From Winogradskyella vidalii (GTDB taxonomy: Bacteria > Bacteroidota > Bacteroidia > Flavobacteriales > Flavobacteriaceae): a stretch of DNA of 64,000 bases. Within the stretch, counting starts at the first letter, position 1. Every line of letters starts with the position of its first letter. Of the stretch, positions 25,339 to 35,512 are shown one piece after another. The position numbers and the translations under genes were made by a program. The stretch covers positions 1,426,001 to 1,490,000 of the forward strand of contig NZ_JABFDG010000001.1 in NCBI RefSeq assembly GCF_013403955.1. Direction: 5' to 3'. Below the pieces are notes generated by a model. It was given only the letters and a program-made list of their open reading frames with translations. It was not told the origin of the DNA and did no database searches.

Positions 25339-26487
25339 ATGAAGCAAATATATTTAGATAATGCCGCAACAACAGCAATTAGGCCAGAGGTTATTACACG
25401 TATGACGAAAGTGATGGGTGATAACTATGGAAATGCGTCGTCTACACATAGTTTTGGGCGTTCATCTAAAGCACTCTTAGAGCAATGTAGAAAAAATATT
25501 GCGGCTTATTTTAATGCAAACGCCTCGGAAATTGTGTTTACTTCTGGAGGTACAGAAGCTGATAATTTAGTATTGCGTAGTGCGGTTAGAGATTTGGGTG
25601 TTACCGAAATTATAACCTCTAAAATTGAGCATCATGCTGTTTTGCATACCGCAGAGCAGTTGCAAAAGGAATATGATATAACGCTTAAATTCGTTAATGT
25701 TGATGCCTGTGGTAATATTGATTACTCGCATTTAGAACTTTTACTTCAAAATAGTTCTAAAGCAATAGTGAGTTTAATGCATATTAATAATGAAATAGGA
25801 AATATTCTAGATTTAGGACGCGTTGCTGAACTTTGCACAACGTACAAGGCTTTATTTCATTCTGATACGGTTCAATCTGTGGGTCATTATAATATAGATT
25901 TAAAAGCCATTTCTATTGACTTTTTAGCAGCAAGTGCACATAAATTTCATGGGCCAAAAGGCGTTGGATTTTGTTTTATACGAAAAGAATCGGGATTAAA
26001 ACCGTTGATTTTTGGAGGTGAGCAAGAGCGTGGTTATAGAGCAGGTACAGAATCTATTCATAATATTATGGGAATGGATGAAGCTTTAAAAATAGCCTAT
26101 ACAACTCTTGAGGATGAAAAAACATACATTTCAGAATTAAAGTCTTATTTCATTCAGCAAATAAAAACCCATTTACCAAAAGCGAGTTTTAATGGAAATT
26201 GTGAAGACAACGAAAAGAGTACCTTTACGTTAGTTAATGTTTGTTTACCAATAGCTCCTGAAAAAGCGTCTATGTTACAGTTTCAACTCGATTTAAAAGG
26301 TATTGCATGTTCAAAAGGGAGTGCTTGCCAAAGCGGAAGCAACCAACAATCGCATGTACTGACCGAAATTTTAGATATTGAAAAATTAAAGCAGCCTTCA
26401 ATTCGTTTTTCGTTTAGTATTTATAATACCAAAGAGGAATTGGATTATGTAGTTAAGGTTTTAAAGGAATTTATGAAGCCTAATTAA
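25339..26487 (+). CDS. Cysteine desulfurase (IscS/NifS group)
   Basis: A 382-residue PLP enzyme that releases sulfur from cysteine for Fe-S clusters and thiolated cofactors. Visible are IYLDNAATTAIRPEV (3-17), SGGTEADNL (about 69-77), MHINNEIGNI (about 147-156) and SAHKFHGPKGVGF with the PLP lysine at 202. The active-site cysteine is at 330 in SKGSACQSG (325-333), a group I loop. It is alone and convergent with a T9SS protein; no iscU, iscA or sufE is visible nearby. Confidence 0.93.
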   Translation: MKQIYLDNAATTAIRPEVITRMTKVMGDNYGNASSTHSFGRSSKALLEQCRKNIAAYFNANASEIVFTSGGTEADNLVLRSAVRDLGVTEIITSKIEHHAVLHTAEQLQKEYDITLKFVNVDACGNIDYSHLELLLQNSSKAIVSLMHINNEIGNILDLGRVAELCTTYKALFHSDTVQSVGHYNIDLKAISIDFLAASAHKFHGPKGVGFCFIRKESGLKPLIFGGEQERGYRAGTESIHNIMGMDEALKIAYTTLEDEKTYISELKSYFIQQIKTHLPKASFNGNCEDNEKSTFTLVNVCLPIAPEKASMLQFQLDLKGIACSKGSACQSGSNQQSHVLTEILDIEKLKQPSIRFSFSIYNTKEELDYVVKVLKEFMKPN

Positions 26488-26530
26488 TTTAGGTATATTA
26501 ATCACAGCGAGTTTTTTAAAAGCAATACAA

Positions 26531-28339
26531 TTAATTCTTAATAATTACTTTTTGAGATTTCGCTATACTGCTTGCGTCCAAAGATACATTCACAATATAA
26601 ACACCATCATTTAAATTTATTGTAGATAAATTATAGGCTTCTTCAATAGCATCAAAATCCGATTGAAGTACGCGTTTACCAGCAACATCATAAAGGGTAA
26701 TACGCTTTACATTCATACCATTTGGGTTTTGTACTGAAAGTTGGTGATGCGTGTTGTCTTGATTGATTATTAATTGTGTGGTATTAAATTCATCAACATA
26801 TAAAGCTTGGTTGGTAAAAACAATGTTAAAACGATCCGTATAGTTGCCTGACTCTATGTTCAGTTCGTAATCTAGATTTCTTAAATTAGTGTAGGCGTTT
26901 GTGACATTATCATGAATATAAATGCCTTGAGAATCATCGAAATTCTGAATGTCAAATATTCTAAATCGCAAAGGTTGCTCTTGTTCAATATTAATGGCTA
27001 CAGGAATTATTAATGCTTCTTCAAAAGCAAATGCTTGACCAGAATATACCTTTTCATCTAAAGAGAAATAGGCATCTGAACTGTAGCTTTCTGAACGTAT
27101 GAGTTCTAAACCATAATCAAATCCGGCGGTTGCAGAATCATGAAAATTTAAAACCAATTGTCTTGTGTATTGTAATTCGTCATCACTAAAGTCGACATTA
27201 ATTCTAAAGCGTTTATAATCTTCTGGTATAATAGAGAGCCCATTATCTTGGTATTGTATGCCTATTGGTTCATTCGTTTCAGTGGTATTAGAATCATTTG
27301 TATTGCTCCTAAAAAAGTAACTATTGCCATCAGATTCTTTTGCAAACGCCCGATGTGAATTCCTAGTATACACCATTGCGGGAGCTTCTGGTGTGCCAGC
27401 GATACCTTCAACCATAAAGCCTTGCCCAACGGGTATGTAGCGTAACGCTTGTTTTGATCCTGAGCCTCCAGGTCCAGGAGGTAAAGAAAATACGTTATCT
27501 TGTTCATCGTATGTAAAGAAAACAGCAGGGGTGTTAGTGATAATTGCACCAAATTCATCAATTGTAAATAAAGAGTACCCACCAATATAATCTTGTAAGA
27601 CATGAGAGGGTACATTACCATCTTGTTCCCAATATTGTAACGTACCATTAATTGATGCTTGGTTGGCAGGGTCATGAATAAACGCAGCGGAATCCATAGC
27701 ACTTGGATACGGATTACCAATTAAAGTGTTTAAGCCATTAGCAACATCATTGGTAATAGTTCCGTTATTTGGTTTACCTCTAAAGTCATACAATTGGCTG
27801 CCTGTTAAACCTGTTCCATTTCCTTTCATGGTAAAACCAAGACCTGGTTTAATATTTCCTGTAGCGCCAACAAAAAACCAATCGAGATATTGATCTGATA
27901 TTTGATAGGTCCATAACCAGCGTTGAGCTATCGATAATGGACTAGCACTGCCGTCATAACCTTCTACAAATAATGCATCTACGCTCGATGTTAATCCTGT
28001 GGCATCATCAATTAAATTAACGCGTGCATCTTCATTACCAAAAGCGGCTGAATTATTACCAACAGGTGAACACCAGTAATTATAACTCCATTGGTTTACT
28101 GTCCCTGTTTGATAGACACTCAATTGCCCAATACCAGAATTACCAGTTGTTCCATTACCTTGAAGAAGTTGAGCTTCGTCTCTTAGATATATTTTAGAAT
28201 CAACATCATCAATGTTAACATCGTCTGTAACATAAACATATTGGTTTTTTACAAAGACATAAGCGTCATTTTGAACACTAAGTTGCGCAAATGAAATACT
28301 ACAATAAATTAGTAGTAATGAAAAGAGAGGAAGTTTCAT
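26531..28339 (-). CDS. T9SS type A sorting domain protein, 602 aa
   Basis: A signal peptide (1-18, ending SFAQ) is followed by a large beta-rich region with no catalytic motif I recognise. The final 75 residues form a type IX sorting domain (LSVQNPNGMNVKRITLYDVA, then TINLNDGVYIVNVSL and VIIKN). It would be exported to the surface. The middle contains many Gly, Asn and aromatic residues and the phrases NYWCSPVGNN and GNPYPSAMDSAAF, seen in uncharacterised flavobacterial surface proteins. It is followed downstream by a convergent gene and lies downstream of a TonB receptor. Confidence 0.8.
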   Translation of the reverse strand: MKLPLFSLLLIYCSISFAQLSVQNDAYVFVKNQYVYVTDDVNIDDVDSKIYLRDEAQLLQGNGTTGNSGIGQLSVYQTGTVNQWSYNYWCSPVGNNSAAFGNEDARVNLIDDATGLTSSVDALFVEGYDGSASPLSIAQRWLWTYQISDQYLDWFFVGATGNIKPGLGFTMKGNGTGLTGSQLYDFRGKPNNGTITNDVANGLNTLIGNPYPSAMDSAAFIHDPANQASINGTLQYWEQDGNVPSHVLQDYIGGYSLFTIDEFGAIITNTPAVFFTYDEQDNVFSLPPGPGGSGSKQALRYIPVGQGFMVEGIAGTPEAPAMVYTRNSHRAFAKESDGNSYFFRSNTNDSNTTETNEPIGIQYQDNGLSIIPEDYKRFRINVDFSDDELQYTRQLVLNFHDSATAGFDYGLELIRSESYSSDAYFSLDEKVYSGQAFAFEEALIIPVAINIEQEQPLRFRIFDIQNFDDSQGIYIHDNVTNAYTNLRNLDYELNIESGNYTDRFNIVFTNQALYVDEFNTTQLIINQDNTHHQLSVQNPNGMNVKRITLYDVAGKRVLQSDFDAIEEAYNLSTINLNDGVYIVNVSLDASSIAKSQKVIIKN

Positions 28340-28479
28340 GAGTCTTAAATTTTGAACTAAAGTATTGAGAGTAAGTTACTCCAGATAATTTAGCTGCTCA
28401 AAATTAGTTATTTATGATGATGTTTTCTTGCTGAATTCATCCAAAAACATACTCATTTCATTCTAAACAAGGCAATGAT

Positions 28480-30948
28480 TTAAAAACGTGCAGACAATCT
28501 CACATTAAAAACACGAGGCGTTAAATAATTAGGAATAGCGTATTGCGCTTTAGAATAAACATCTCTTACCCAAGTATTGGTGATGGAGTTCTGGTTGTTA
28601 AACATGTTGTAAATCTCAAACCCAATAGATAGTTCTCTTAACGACTTTTTCCATCTGGCATTATAAGTTTTTTCAGGATTAATGATTTCATATGAAATCC
28701 CTAAATCAGCACGTCTGTAATCGCGTAGTCTTAGTTGATATATATAGGGGTCTGCATAGCTAGGTGAACCACCAGGAACACCTGTATTATAGACCAAATT
28801 TAAATACATTTTTAAATCGGGCATATTAGGCACATAATCTTGAAACAAAGCTCCAAATTTTAAGCGTTGATCGGTTGGACGTGCAATATAGCCACGATTG
28901 TCAATATTTTCTTCCGTTTTGAGATAGCCAAAACTAAACCACGATTCGGTACCAGGAACAAATTCGCCATTAAGTCTTAAATCCAAACCATAAGCATAAG
29001 CTTTGGCATTGTTATCAGCACTATAGCGAATTCTTACATTTTCTAGTGTATAAGGATTAACGTCTGTCATTCCTTTGTAATAGGCTTCAGTAACTAATTT
29101 GAAAGGTCTTTCCCAAACTTCAAAACTATATTCATTACCTAAAACCACATGAAAGGATTTTTGTGCTTTAACATTTGGGTTTACTGTTCCTGAAGAATCT
29201 CTTAACTCTCTGTAAAAAGGCGGTTGATAGTATAAACCCGTAGCGACTCTAAAAAGCATGTCTTTTTCCCAATTAGGCTTTATTGCAAATTGGGCTCTTG
29301 GACTAATAACAGTTTGTGTTTCTCCATCTGAAATATCATTACCACTAACACTCCAACTGTGTGTTCTTATACCAGCATTATAAAAGACCTCATTACCGTT
29401 CCAATCGGTACGTTTGCTATACTGAACAAAGGCTTGCAATCGATTTATTTTTATAAAATTGGTCGCTCTTATGTTTTCAAAAGCAGTTAATGGGCCAGAA
29501 AACGAAGTGTAAGGTTGTTGGTTGGGTTCGCTAAAACGCGGCGGTCTAATTGAAAAACCAGCCGAATCAATAACTTCGTATTCTGCTAAGCGATCTCTAA
29601 TATCTTCGTGGGTGTATTTTGCAGACCATTCAAGGGTGCTTTCGTTATCAATTTTATAATCGCCTCGATGTTCTGCATTAATAATAAAGGCATCTAAATC
29701 ATTACGAGCATGGGTTAATTGTGAGCCAATACCTTCACTAAACTCCACATCACCTAAATTTTCATCACCAATATTAGTGTTAACTTCACCCAAACGGTAC
29801 TGCGCTAAAATGTCAAAATGTTCTTGCTCGGTAGTATGATAAGCCGAAGCAACTAGCTTTAATGTTAAATCTTCACTCGCAAAATAATTGGCTTTAAAGG
29901 CCCCAAAGTAAGTTTGGTACTGGTCTTTTTCTTGACCATCATAGAATACTAATAATGCCACAGGATCACTTAAAGTTCCGAAGTTGGTTTGTCTGTTTTC
30001 TGGTTGGAAATTATAGTTGTTTAAAGAGATATTTCCTAAAAAATTCAAATGGAATTTACTTGAAAAACGATAGGTCAAAAATGTTTGCGCATCTGCAAAA
30101 ACAGGCTCTACATTCCCTTCGGTTTCTAAGCTATTTAATAATAAACTGTTATCTCTAAAACGAACACCTGCTATACCAGAAAACTTACCATCTTTTGAAA
30201 CTGTTTCAGCAGCAATACTTCCGCCTAGTAAACTTAAATCGGCTCTAATCCCAAAATCTACAGGGTTTCTGTAAGTGATATCTAAAACTGAAGAAAGTTT
30301 GTCGCCGTATTTAGCTTGAAAACCACCCGCAGAAAAATCGACATTCTGAACCAAGTCCGTATTTACGAAACTTAAGCCTTCTTGATTACCAGAACGGATA
30401 AGAAATGGTCTATAGACTTCAATTTCGTTGACATACACGAGGTTTTCATCAAAATTACCTCCTCTAACAGAATATTGTGTACTTAATTCATTTGAAATAT
30501 TAACGCCAGGTAAGGTTTTTAAAATATTTTCTACACCAGGTTGTGCACCTTTAATGGTTCTAATCATTTGCGGTGAAATAGAGGTGACACCATCAACAGA
30601 TTGTCTGGTATTAGTGTTAATAACTACGGTCGAAATCTGCTCAATTTCTACAAGCATTACCGGATTGTATTCTATTTCTTGGCCGTTTTTTAGACTGAAT
30701 TTTTGTTCAACACGTTCGTGAGAAATGTGAGTAAAAATAACTGTGACTTCAACATCTGATGGGATTTTAAGTTCATAAAACCCGTTGTTATTTGTGGCAG
30801 TACCTTGGCCAGTACTAGCTTTTATGTTAACCCCTTCAATAGGGGAATTGCCTTCGTCTAAAATTACGCCTCTAACTGTAGCGGATTGTGAAAAAGAAAG
30901 CCAACTAAAAAGTAAGCTTGTCAGGATAATAAAATGTAAGCGTTTCAA
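28480..30948 (-). CDS. TonB-dependent receptor with carboxypeptidase-like N-domain
   Basis: An 822-residue outer-membrane receptor. After the signal peptide (1-20, ending FSQS), a carboxypeptidase-D regulatory-like domain runs about 23-100 (TVRGVILDEGNSPIEGVNIK). The plug domain is about 110-230 and the rest is a 22-strand barrel ending in VFNVRLSARF with the terminal aromatic. It imports a large nutrient or metal complex using TonB. No SusD partner is adjacent, so it is unlikely to be a polysaccharide-utilisation SusC. The substrate cannot be read from sequence. Confidence 0.92.
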   Translation of the reverse strand: MKRLHFIILTSLLFSWLSFSQSATVRGVILDEGNSPIEGVNIKASTGQGTATNNNGFYELKIPSDVEVTVIFTHISHERVEQKFSLKNGQEIEYNPVMLVEIEQISTVVINTNTRQSVDGVTSISPQMIRTIKGAQPGVENILKTLPGVNISNELSTQYSVRGGNFDENLVYVNEIEVYRPFLIRSGNQEGLSFVNTDLVQNVDFSAGGFQAKYGDKLSSVLDITYRNPVDFGIRADLSLLGGSIAAETVSKDGKFSGIAGVRFRDNSLLLNSLETEGNVEPVFADAQTFLTYRFSSKFHLNFLGNISLNNYNFQPENRQTNFGTLSDPVALLVFYDGQEKDQYQTYFGAFKANYFASEDLTLKLVASAYHTTEQEHFDILAQYRLGEVNTNIGDENLGDVEFSEGIGSQLTHARNDLDAFIINAEHRGDYKIDNESTLEWSAKYTHEDIRDRLAEYEVIDSAGFSIRPPRFSEPNQQPYTSFSGPLTAFENIRATNFIKINRLQAFVQYSKRTDWNGNEVFYNAGIRTHSWSVSGNDISDGETQTVISPRAQFAIKPNWEKDMLFRVATGLYYQPPFYRELRDSSGTVNPNVKAQKSFHVVLGNEYSFEVWERPFKLVTEAYYKGMTDVNPYTLENVRIRYSADNNAKAYAYGLDLRLNGEFVPGTESWFSFGYLKTEENIDNRGYIARPTDQRLKFGALFQDYVPNMPDLKMYLNLVYNTGVPGGSPSYADPYIYQLRLRDYRRADLGISYEIINPEKTYNARWKKSLRELSIGFEIYNMFNNQNSITNTWVRDVYSKAQYAIPNYLTPRVFNVRLSARF

Positions 30949-31046
30949 ATAGTTTAGTTGTTTAAGTTAGGTTGAAATAGGGATTTCAATACTAAAATTC
31001 AGCATGCTTTATTTTAGTCGCCTAAGCGGTCGTAATACTATGATTT

Positions 31047-32735
31047 TTATTTTCTAAAAAATGTCGCTTCAAATGTAGAACTATTTCCTGCATTATCCGT
31101 CACAATTATTTTTAATTCGTTCTTAGTGTCTTTAACGATATTATCGTTAAAATCGTGTGTTAAGGTATTGGTTTTGTATTCATATTCCATTAAAATCCAT
31201 TCGCCATTAACAGTTGCTCTGTATTTGCTAATCCCCGTTAATGCATCATCTATCTCAACTTTTAGGTAGCGATAATTACTAATCCACTTTTTATCATGAA
31301 AATTTATAGGTTTTATTGTTGGTGGTTCGTTGTCTATTGCTAAAGCAAATTTACCTAAAGCCTTAGTTTTTGCGGTGAGCATATTGCCTTTTCGTGTGGT
31401 AGGTACATAGTAGGGTTTCCAGTAATCACCATAAAAACGTGCAAAGTAAAGTTTGTCTTTATGCTCAGATTTAATATTAGTTAGGTCGTAATTGATATAA
31501 AAATTTTTTTGCATGGCAATAGTATCATCACCCATAAAAAGTGTGTCTGCGCTAGTTTTAAAATCTATGTAGGTATCATCGTATAAGGTATTATTGTAGA
31601 AGTTAACAGTAAAATTTCCTGCGTTTAAAGTCGTTGGTTTGTTGCTGTGTACTAATAACTTTCCTGTGTTATCTATTAGGCTGTCGCGTTCAATAACTTC
31701 ATGTTTTCCGGTGATTGGAATAGTGACCCATGATTCATTCTCATGAAAGTCTCGTATTCTAACTCTATAAACGGAAGCCGTACTATCTTCAACTTTAACA
31801 TAGCCATTATCATAAGCTGTTTTAAAAATACCTAAGGGGTTGTTAGATTCAATAAATAATTTTTGAATTTTAGATTTCTTGCTTTTGTAATATTCATAAT
31901 CTACATACCGCTTAATATGTTTGGTTTCATCAAAACTGATACGTTTAAAATCGACTTCAAGGCTTTTATTGCCATTAAAAAAAGTTTGAATATTACTAAC
32001 ACCATTGTTATTTGGTGCTAAATCTTGTTTGTCATTTGATACAATTCCGAAACCAATGTTACCGTGAGCTGTAATATTTTCAACGGTATAATCGCCTGTT
32101 TTTTGTGGGATCAACCTTAGGTTAACGCGTTTGTTTTTGCCATTAATAATAGCATTGTTGTCTTTTGGGTAAGCAAAAACGCCAGTGATGTAAGGTGGTT
32201 TGGTGTCTTGGACTTTAAAGCCAAATAATAAGGGGTTCAGTGGACGTTCTTGATTGTCTCTAATTTCAAAATGTAAATGAGGTCCACCAGAGCTTCCGGT
32301 ATTACCTGAATAGGCAATAACTTCATCTGCTTTAACTATGAGTTCTTCGGAATGAGGAAACACTTCAACCTCATAACTTTCTTTGTCATATTGGCATTGT
32401 TTGATGTACGCTTCTAATCGTTTTGAAAGCTTTTTAAGATGGCCATAAACTGTGGTATAACCATTAGGATGTGTAATGTAAATCGCTTTTCCGTAGCCAA
32501 AATGCGAAATTTTAATTCTACTAATATAACCTTCGGCAGCCGTATAGATTTTTAAACCCTGGCGTTGTTGTGTTTTTATATCTAAACCACCATGAAAATG
32601 CGTAGATCGCAACTCTCCAAATGTGCCAGAAAGCACTAAGGGAATATCTAATGGATTTCTAAAATAATCTTGAGGATATTCTGATTGTCCATATAAAGAG
32701 GACGTTATTAAAAAGAGTAGCAAAATTTGTTTCAT
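31047..32735 (-). CDS. M23 family metallopeptidase (LytM-type)
   Basis: A 562-residue exported peptidoglycan hydrolase. A signal peptide (1-16) precedes a LytM domain at about 38-175. The zinc site is visible: STHFHGGLD (44-52) supplies His46/His48 and Asp52, and GPHLHFE (151-157) supplies His153 and His155. The remaining 380 residues are beta-rich, with NDKQDLAPN and YKTNTL segments, and probably form Ig-like domains. It cleaves peptide cross-links in the wall or on secreted proteins. It is preceded by an AT-rich intergenic region and divergent from the zapA operon. Confidence 0.9.
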   Translation of the reverse strand: MKQILLLFLITSSLYGQSEYPQDYFRNPLDIPLVLSGTFGELRSTHFHGGLDIKTQQRQGLKIYTAAEGYISRIKISHFGYGKAIYITHPNGYTTVYGHLKKLSKRLEAYIKQCQYDKESYEVEVFPHSEELIVKADEVIAYSGNTGSSGGPHLHFEIRDNQERPLNPLLFGFKVQDTKPPYITGVFAYPKDNNAIINGKNKRVNLRLIPQKTGDYTVENITAHGNIGFGIVSNDKQDLAPNNNGVSNIQTFFNGNKSLEVDFKRISFDETKHIKRYVDYEYYKSKKSKIQKLFIESNNPLGIFKTAYDNGYVKVEDSTASVYRVRIRDFHENESWVTIPITGKHEVIERDSLIDNTGKLLVHSNKPTTLNAGNFTVNFYNNTLYDDTYIDFKTSADTLFMGDDTIAMQKNFYINYDLTNIKSEHKDKLYFARFYGDYWKPYYVPTTRKGNMLTAKTKALGKFALAIDNEPPTIKPINFHDKKWISNYRYLKVEIDDALTGISKYRATVNGEWILMEYEYKTNTLTHDFNDNIVKDTKNELKIIVTDNAGNSSTFEATFFRK

Positions 32736-32960
32736 AAGATGTACTAATATAGCGAAAATATTAATTTGGTTACGAATTTCAAATGGAATTGGTGTAATAA
32801 TTTAAATAGGGTAAATCTTACAAGTTATACTAAAGGATTAACGCTTCACTGCCATAATATTATTTTTTTATGCTTTAATTTTGAGCTGTTTTATTTTATT
32901 AAATTTTATAAAGAGCTAAGCCTTTAGATGTTATAATAATAAAAAATAATTGTAAAACAA

Positions 32961-32991
32961 TTGTATTTTTTCATTAGGTATGTTAACTTTG
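32961..32991 (+). promoter_or_regulatory. Promoter of the coiled-coil / zapA operon
   Basis: TTG at 32961-32963 and the exact -7 element TAACTTTG at 32984-32991 are separated by 20 bases. The start codon is at 33016. Confidence 0.65.
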
Positions 32992-33015
32992 TTTCAATTG
33001 TATTGAAATGCCTTA

Positions 33016-33306
33016 ATGAGTAAAATAGAAGATATTGTTGATGCTTTAGAGAATAAAATTAGTAAGATTTTACATAAGCAAGAGGTTTTAAGACAAACCA
33101 ATGCTAAACTCTCTGAACAATTAGAACAGCAGCAGCAAAAAATTTTAGAACAGCAGGAAGAAATTGCTGACTGGGTTGAAAAACATGACACTCTTAAGAT
33201 GGCGAATTCAATGCTAGGTAGTGACGAAAATAAGCGAGAAACAAAGCTCAAGATAAATGCACTTATTAGAGATATTGACCATTGTATTGGACAACTCTCA
33301 GAATAA
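33016..33306 (+). CDS. Coiled-coil protein upstream of zapA
   Basis: A 96-residue protein dominated by a coiled coil from about 4 to 75, with a Gln-rich heptad section (residues 36-49, containing EQQQQKILEQQEE). There is no membrane segment. It is 21 bases before zapA in the same transcript. The size, coiled coil and placement resemble a ZapB-like partner that would bridge ZapA-FtsZ at mid-cell, but no homology can be shown here. In Flavobacteria this two-gene arrangement looks conserved in my judgement. Confidence 0.75.
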   Translation: MSKIEDIVDALENKISKILHKQEVLRQTNAKLSEQLEQQQQKILEQQEEIADWVEKHDTLKMANSMLGSDENKRETKLKINALIRDIDHCIGQLSE

Positions 33307-33327
33307 AGTTGTAAATTTAGATTAAAT

Positions 33328-33615
33328 ATGTCAGAACAATTAAAAATTAAACTTTCTATAGCTAATAGAGTTTATCCGTTGACGATAAATCCGAGCCAAG
33401 AAGAAGGTTTACGTAAGGCTACAAAGAAAATTGAGGCTATGATTGGACAGTTTGAGCAGAATTACTCTGTAAGAGATAAGCAAGATGTTTTAGCCATGTG
33501 TGCTTTACAATTTGCCGCTCAAGTAGAGCAAAAGTCAATAGATAAAGAGTATGTTAATGAAGAAGTTCAGGAAAAGTTAGAAGCTTTAAATGATTTATTA
33601 CAAGCACATATTTAA
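33328..33615 (+). CDS. zapA: Cell division protein ZapA
   Basis: A 95-residue ZapA. The N-terminal ZapA fold is seen in LKIKLSIANRVYPLTINPSQ (5-24), then EEGLRKATKKIEAMIGQFEQ, followed by a long C-terminal helix for dimerisation (about 47-93). ZapA binds and bundles FtsZ filaments at the division ring. The coiled-coil gene lies upstream and a structured RNA follows downstream. Confidence 0.92.
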   Translation: MSEQLKIKLSIANRVYPLTINPSQEEGLRKATKKIEAMIGQFEQNYSVRDKQDVLAMCALQFAAQVEQKSIDKEYVNEEVQEKLEALNDLLQAHI

Positions 33616-33650
33616 CTCGTACGTTCTTATAAAATACAATAAAGGTTACT

Positions 33651-33856
33651 GCCTACATTAGTTATATTTTTTGATAAACTCAACGATCAATTCTTTAAAA
33701 AGGGTGAGTTTAAGTTGTAAAATCGTGCTGCTAGTGCTTTATGCTGAATTTATTTCAGTATCTAAAGTATCTCAGGCAGATTTTTGATCAGCTTGTTAGC
33801 CCTAAACTTGTTTTTAAGGAGTTTATACAAAACCAAATCTAATGTAGGCTTTTTTA
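33651..33856 (+). ncRNA. ssrS: Candidate 6S RNA (6S-Flavo type)
   Basis: A roughly 200-base untranslated region between zapA and rny can fold into one long rod. The ends GCCTACATTAG (33651-33661) and CTAATGTAGGC (33839-33849) pair perfectly and are followed by a T-run (33850-33855). A second stem pairs 33674-33680 with 33820-33826, leaving a symmetrical 12-by-12 internal loop. An apical hairpin (CTGAA...TTCAG) is in the middle. This architecture, and the position after zapA, fit 6S RNA, which holds RNA polymerase. The family call is an inference and needs a covariance search. Confidence 0.55.
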
Positions 33857-33882
33857 TATACTATACTAAACTAAATTATAAA

Positions 33883-35454
33883 ATGAATACAATTATATAT
33901 GCTGTTGGAGCTGCAGTTTTAGGACTTATTTTGGGCTATGTTATAGCCAAATTCCTAGAGAAAGGTAAGGCTTCAAAATTAATTCTAGAAGCAGAAAGCG
34001 AATCGAAATCTATTTTAAAACAAGCCAAATCAGATGGTGAATCCATTAAAAAAGATAAAATACTTCAGGCTAAAGAAAAATTTATTGAATTAAAATCAGA
34101 ACACGAAAAAGTCATTCTATCGCGTGATAAAAAAATGGCTGAAGCTGAAAAACGTATAAGAGATAAAGAATCTCAGTTATCTAGTGAACTTAATAAATCT
34201 AAGAAGTCTAACCAATCTTTAGAGGATAAAATCAAGGATTATAACTTTAGGTTAGAGTTTCTTGATAAGAAACAAGAAGAAATAGATAAAGCACATAAAA
34301 GCCAAATAAAACAGTTAGAAGTTATTTCTGCATTATCTGCAGAAGAAGCTAAATCTCAATTAGTAGAATCTTTAAAAGAGGAAGCTAAGACCGATGCAAT
34401 GGGCTTTATTCAGGATCGTGTTGAAGAAGCTAAATTAACCGCACAACAAGAAGCTAAAAAGATAATTATTAATACCATTCAACGTATTGGTACAGAAGAA
34501 GCGGTTGACAATTGTGTGTCTGTATTTAACATTGAGTCCGATGATGTAAAAGGTAGAATTATTGGTAGAGAAGGTCGTAATATTAGAGCTATTGAAGCGG
34601 CTACAGGTGTAGAGATTATTGTAGATGATACACCAGAAGCGATTATTTTATCTTGTTTTGATTCTGTAAGACGTGAAATTGCCCGTTTATCGTTACATAA
34701 GTTAGTTACTGATGGTAGAATTCACCCTGCACGTATTGAGGAAATTGTACGAAAAACAGAAAAACAAATAGAACAAGAAATTATTGAGGTTGGTAAACGT
34801 ACGGTTATCGATTTAGGAATTCATGGTTTACACCCTGAATTAATAAAAATGGTCGGTCGTATGAAGTACCGTTCGTCTTACGGACAAAATTTACTACAAC
34901 ACTCACGTGAAGTAGCTAAACTTTGTGGTGTAATGGCAGCCGAATTAGGCTTAAACCCTAAATTAGCGAAGCGCGCAGGATTATTACATGATATTGGTAA
35001 AGTACCTTCATCTGAAACTGACGTAGAAACACCGCATGCTATTTTAGGAATGCAGTGGGCTGAAAAGCACGGTGAAAAACCAGAAGTTTGTAATGCAATA
35101 GGCGCTCACCACGACGAGATTGAAATGACCACGTTATTATCGCCAATTATTCAGGTTTGTGATGCTATTTCAGGTGCAAGACCAGGCGCAAGACGCCAAG
35201 TGTTAGACTCTTATATACAACGTCTAAAAGATTTAGAAGATGTTGCTTTTGGGTTTACAGGTGTTAAGAAAGCATATGCCATACAAGCTGGTAGAGAACT
35301 GCGCGTTATTGTAGAAAGTGAAAAAGTAACTGATGATAAAGCAGCAAGTTTATCGTTTGAGATTTCTCAGAAAATACAAACGGATATGACGTATCCTGGT
35401 CAGGTAAAAGTTACCGTTATTAGAGAAACAAGAGCAGTGAATATAGCCAAATAA
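33883..35454 (+). CDS. rny: Ribonuclease Y
   Basis: A 523-residue endoribonuclease that starts mRNA decay. Domains in order: an N-terminal membrane helix (4-23), a long coiled coil (about 25-200), a KH RNA-binding domain ([19 protein letters not shown], about 220-238) and an HD domain ([15 protein letters not shown] then AGLLHDIGK, about 330-375). I chose the ATG at 33883 because the in-frame upstream codon at 33784 lies inside the candidate 6S RNA and adds an unlikely sequence. Length is standard. Confidence 0.95.
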   Translation: MNTIIYAVGAAVLGLILGYVIAKFLEKGKASKLILEAESESKSILKQAKSDGESIKKDKILQAKEKFIELKSEHEKVILSRDKKMAEAEKRIRDKESQLSSELNKSKKSNQSLEDKIKDYNFRLEFLDKKQEEIDKAHKSQIKQLEVISALSAEEAKSQLVESLKEEAKTDAMGFIQDRVEEAKLTAQQEAKKIIINTIQRIGTEEAVDNCVSVFNIESDDVKGRIIGREGRNIRAIEAATGVEIIVDDTPEAIILSCFDSVRREIARLSLHKLVTDGRIHPARIEEIVRKTEKQIEQEIIEVGKRTVIDLGIHGLHPELIKMVGRMKYRSSYGQNLLQHSREVAKLCGVMAAELGLNPKLAKRAGLLHDIGKVPSSETDVETPHAILGMQWAEKHGEKPEVCNAIGAHHDEIEMTTLLSPIIQVCDAISGARPGARRQVLDSYIQRLKDLEDVAFGFTGVKKAYAIQAGRELRVIVESEKVTDDKAASLSFEISQKIQTDMTYPGQVKVTVIRETRAVNIAK

Positions 35455-35476
35455 TACAGGCTTAAATTTTTATAAT

Positions 35477-35512
35477 AAACGCATTCTAATTTTTTTAGAG
35501 TGCGTTTTGTTT
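35477..35512. terminator. Convergent terminator overlapping the histidine kinase stop
   Basis: AAACGCATTCTAA (35477-35489) and TTAGAGTGCGTTT (35495-35507) form a 13-bp stem with five T in the loop, followed by T residues. It ends rny on the plus strand, and its right arm contains the stop codon of the minus-strand kinase gene. Confidence 0.8.

Noticed and set aside
27262..27720. 152-aa minus-strand frame inside the T9SS protein
   Set aside because: It is an alternative frame of a well-supported longer gene on the same strand.
28480..30948. TonB receptor as a SusC of a polysaccharide-utilisation locus
   Set aside because: No SusD-like lipoprotein or glycoside hydrolase gene lies beside it.
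33784..33882. Extended N-terminus of RNase Y
   Set aside because: The extra 33 residues lie within the structured RNA candidate and precede the standard MNTIIYAVG membrane start.
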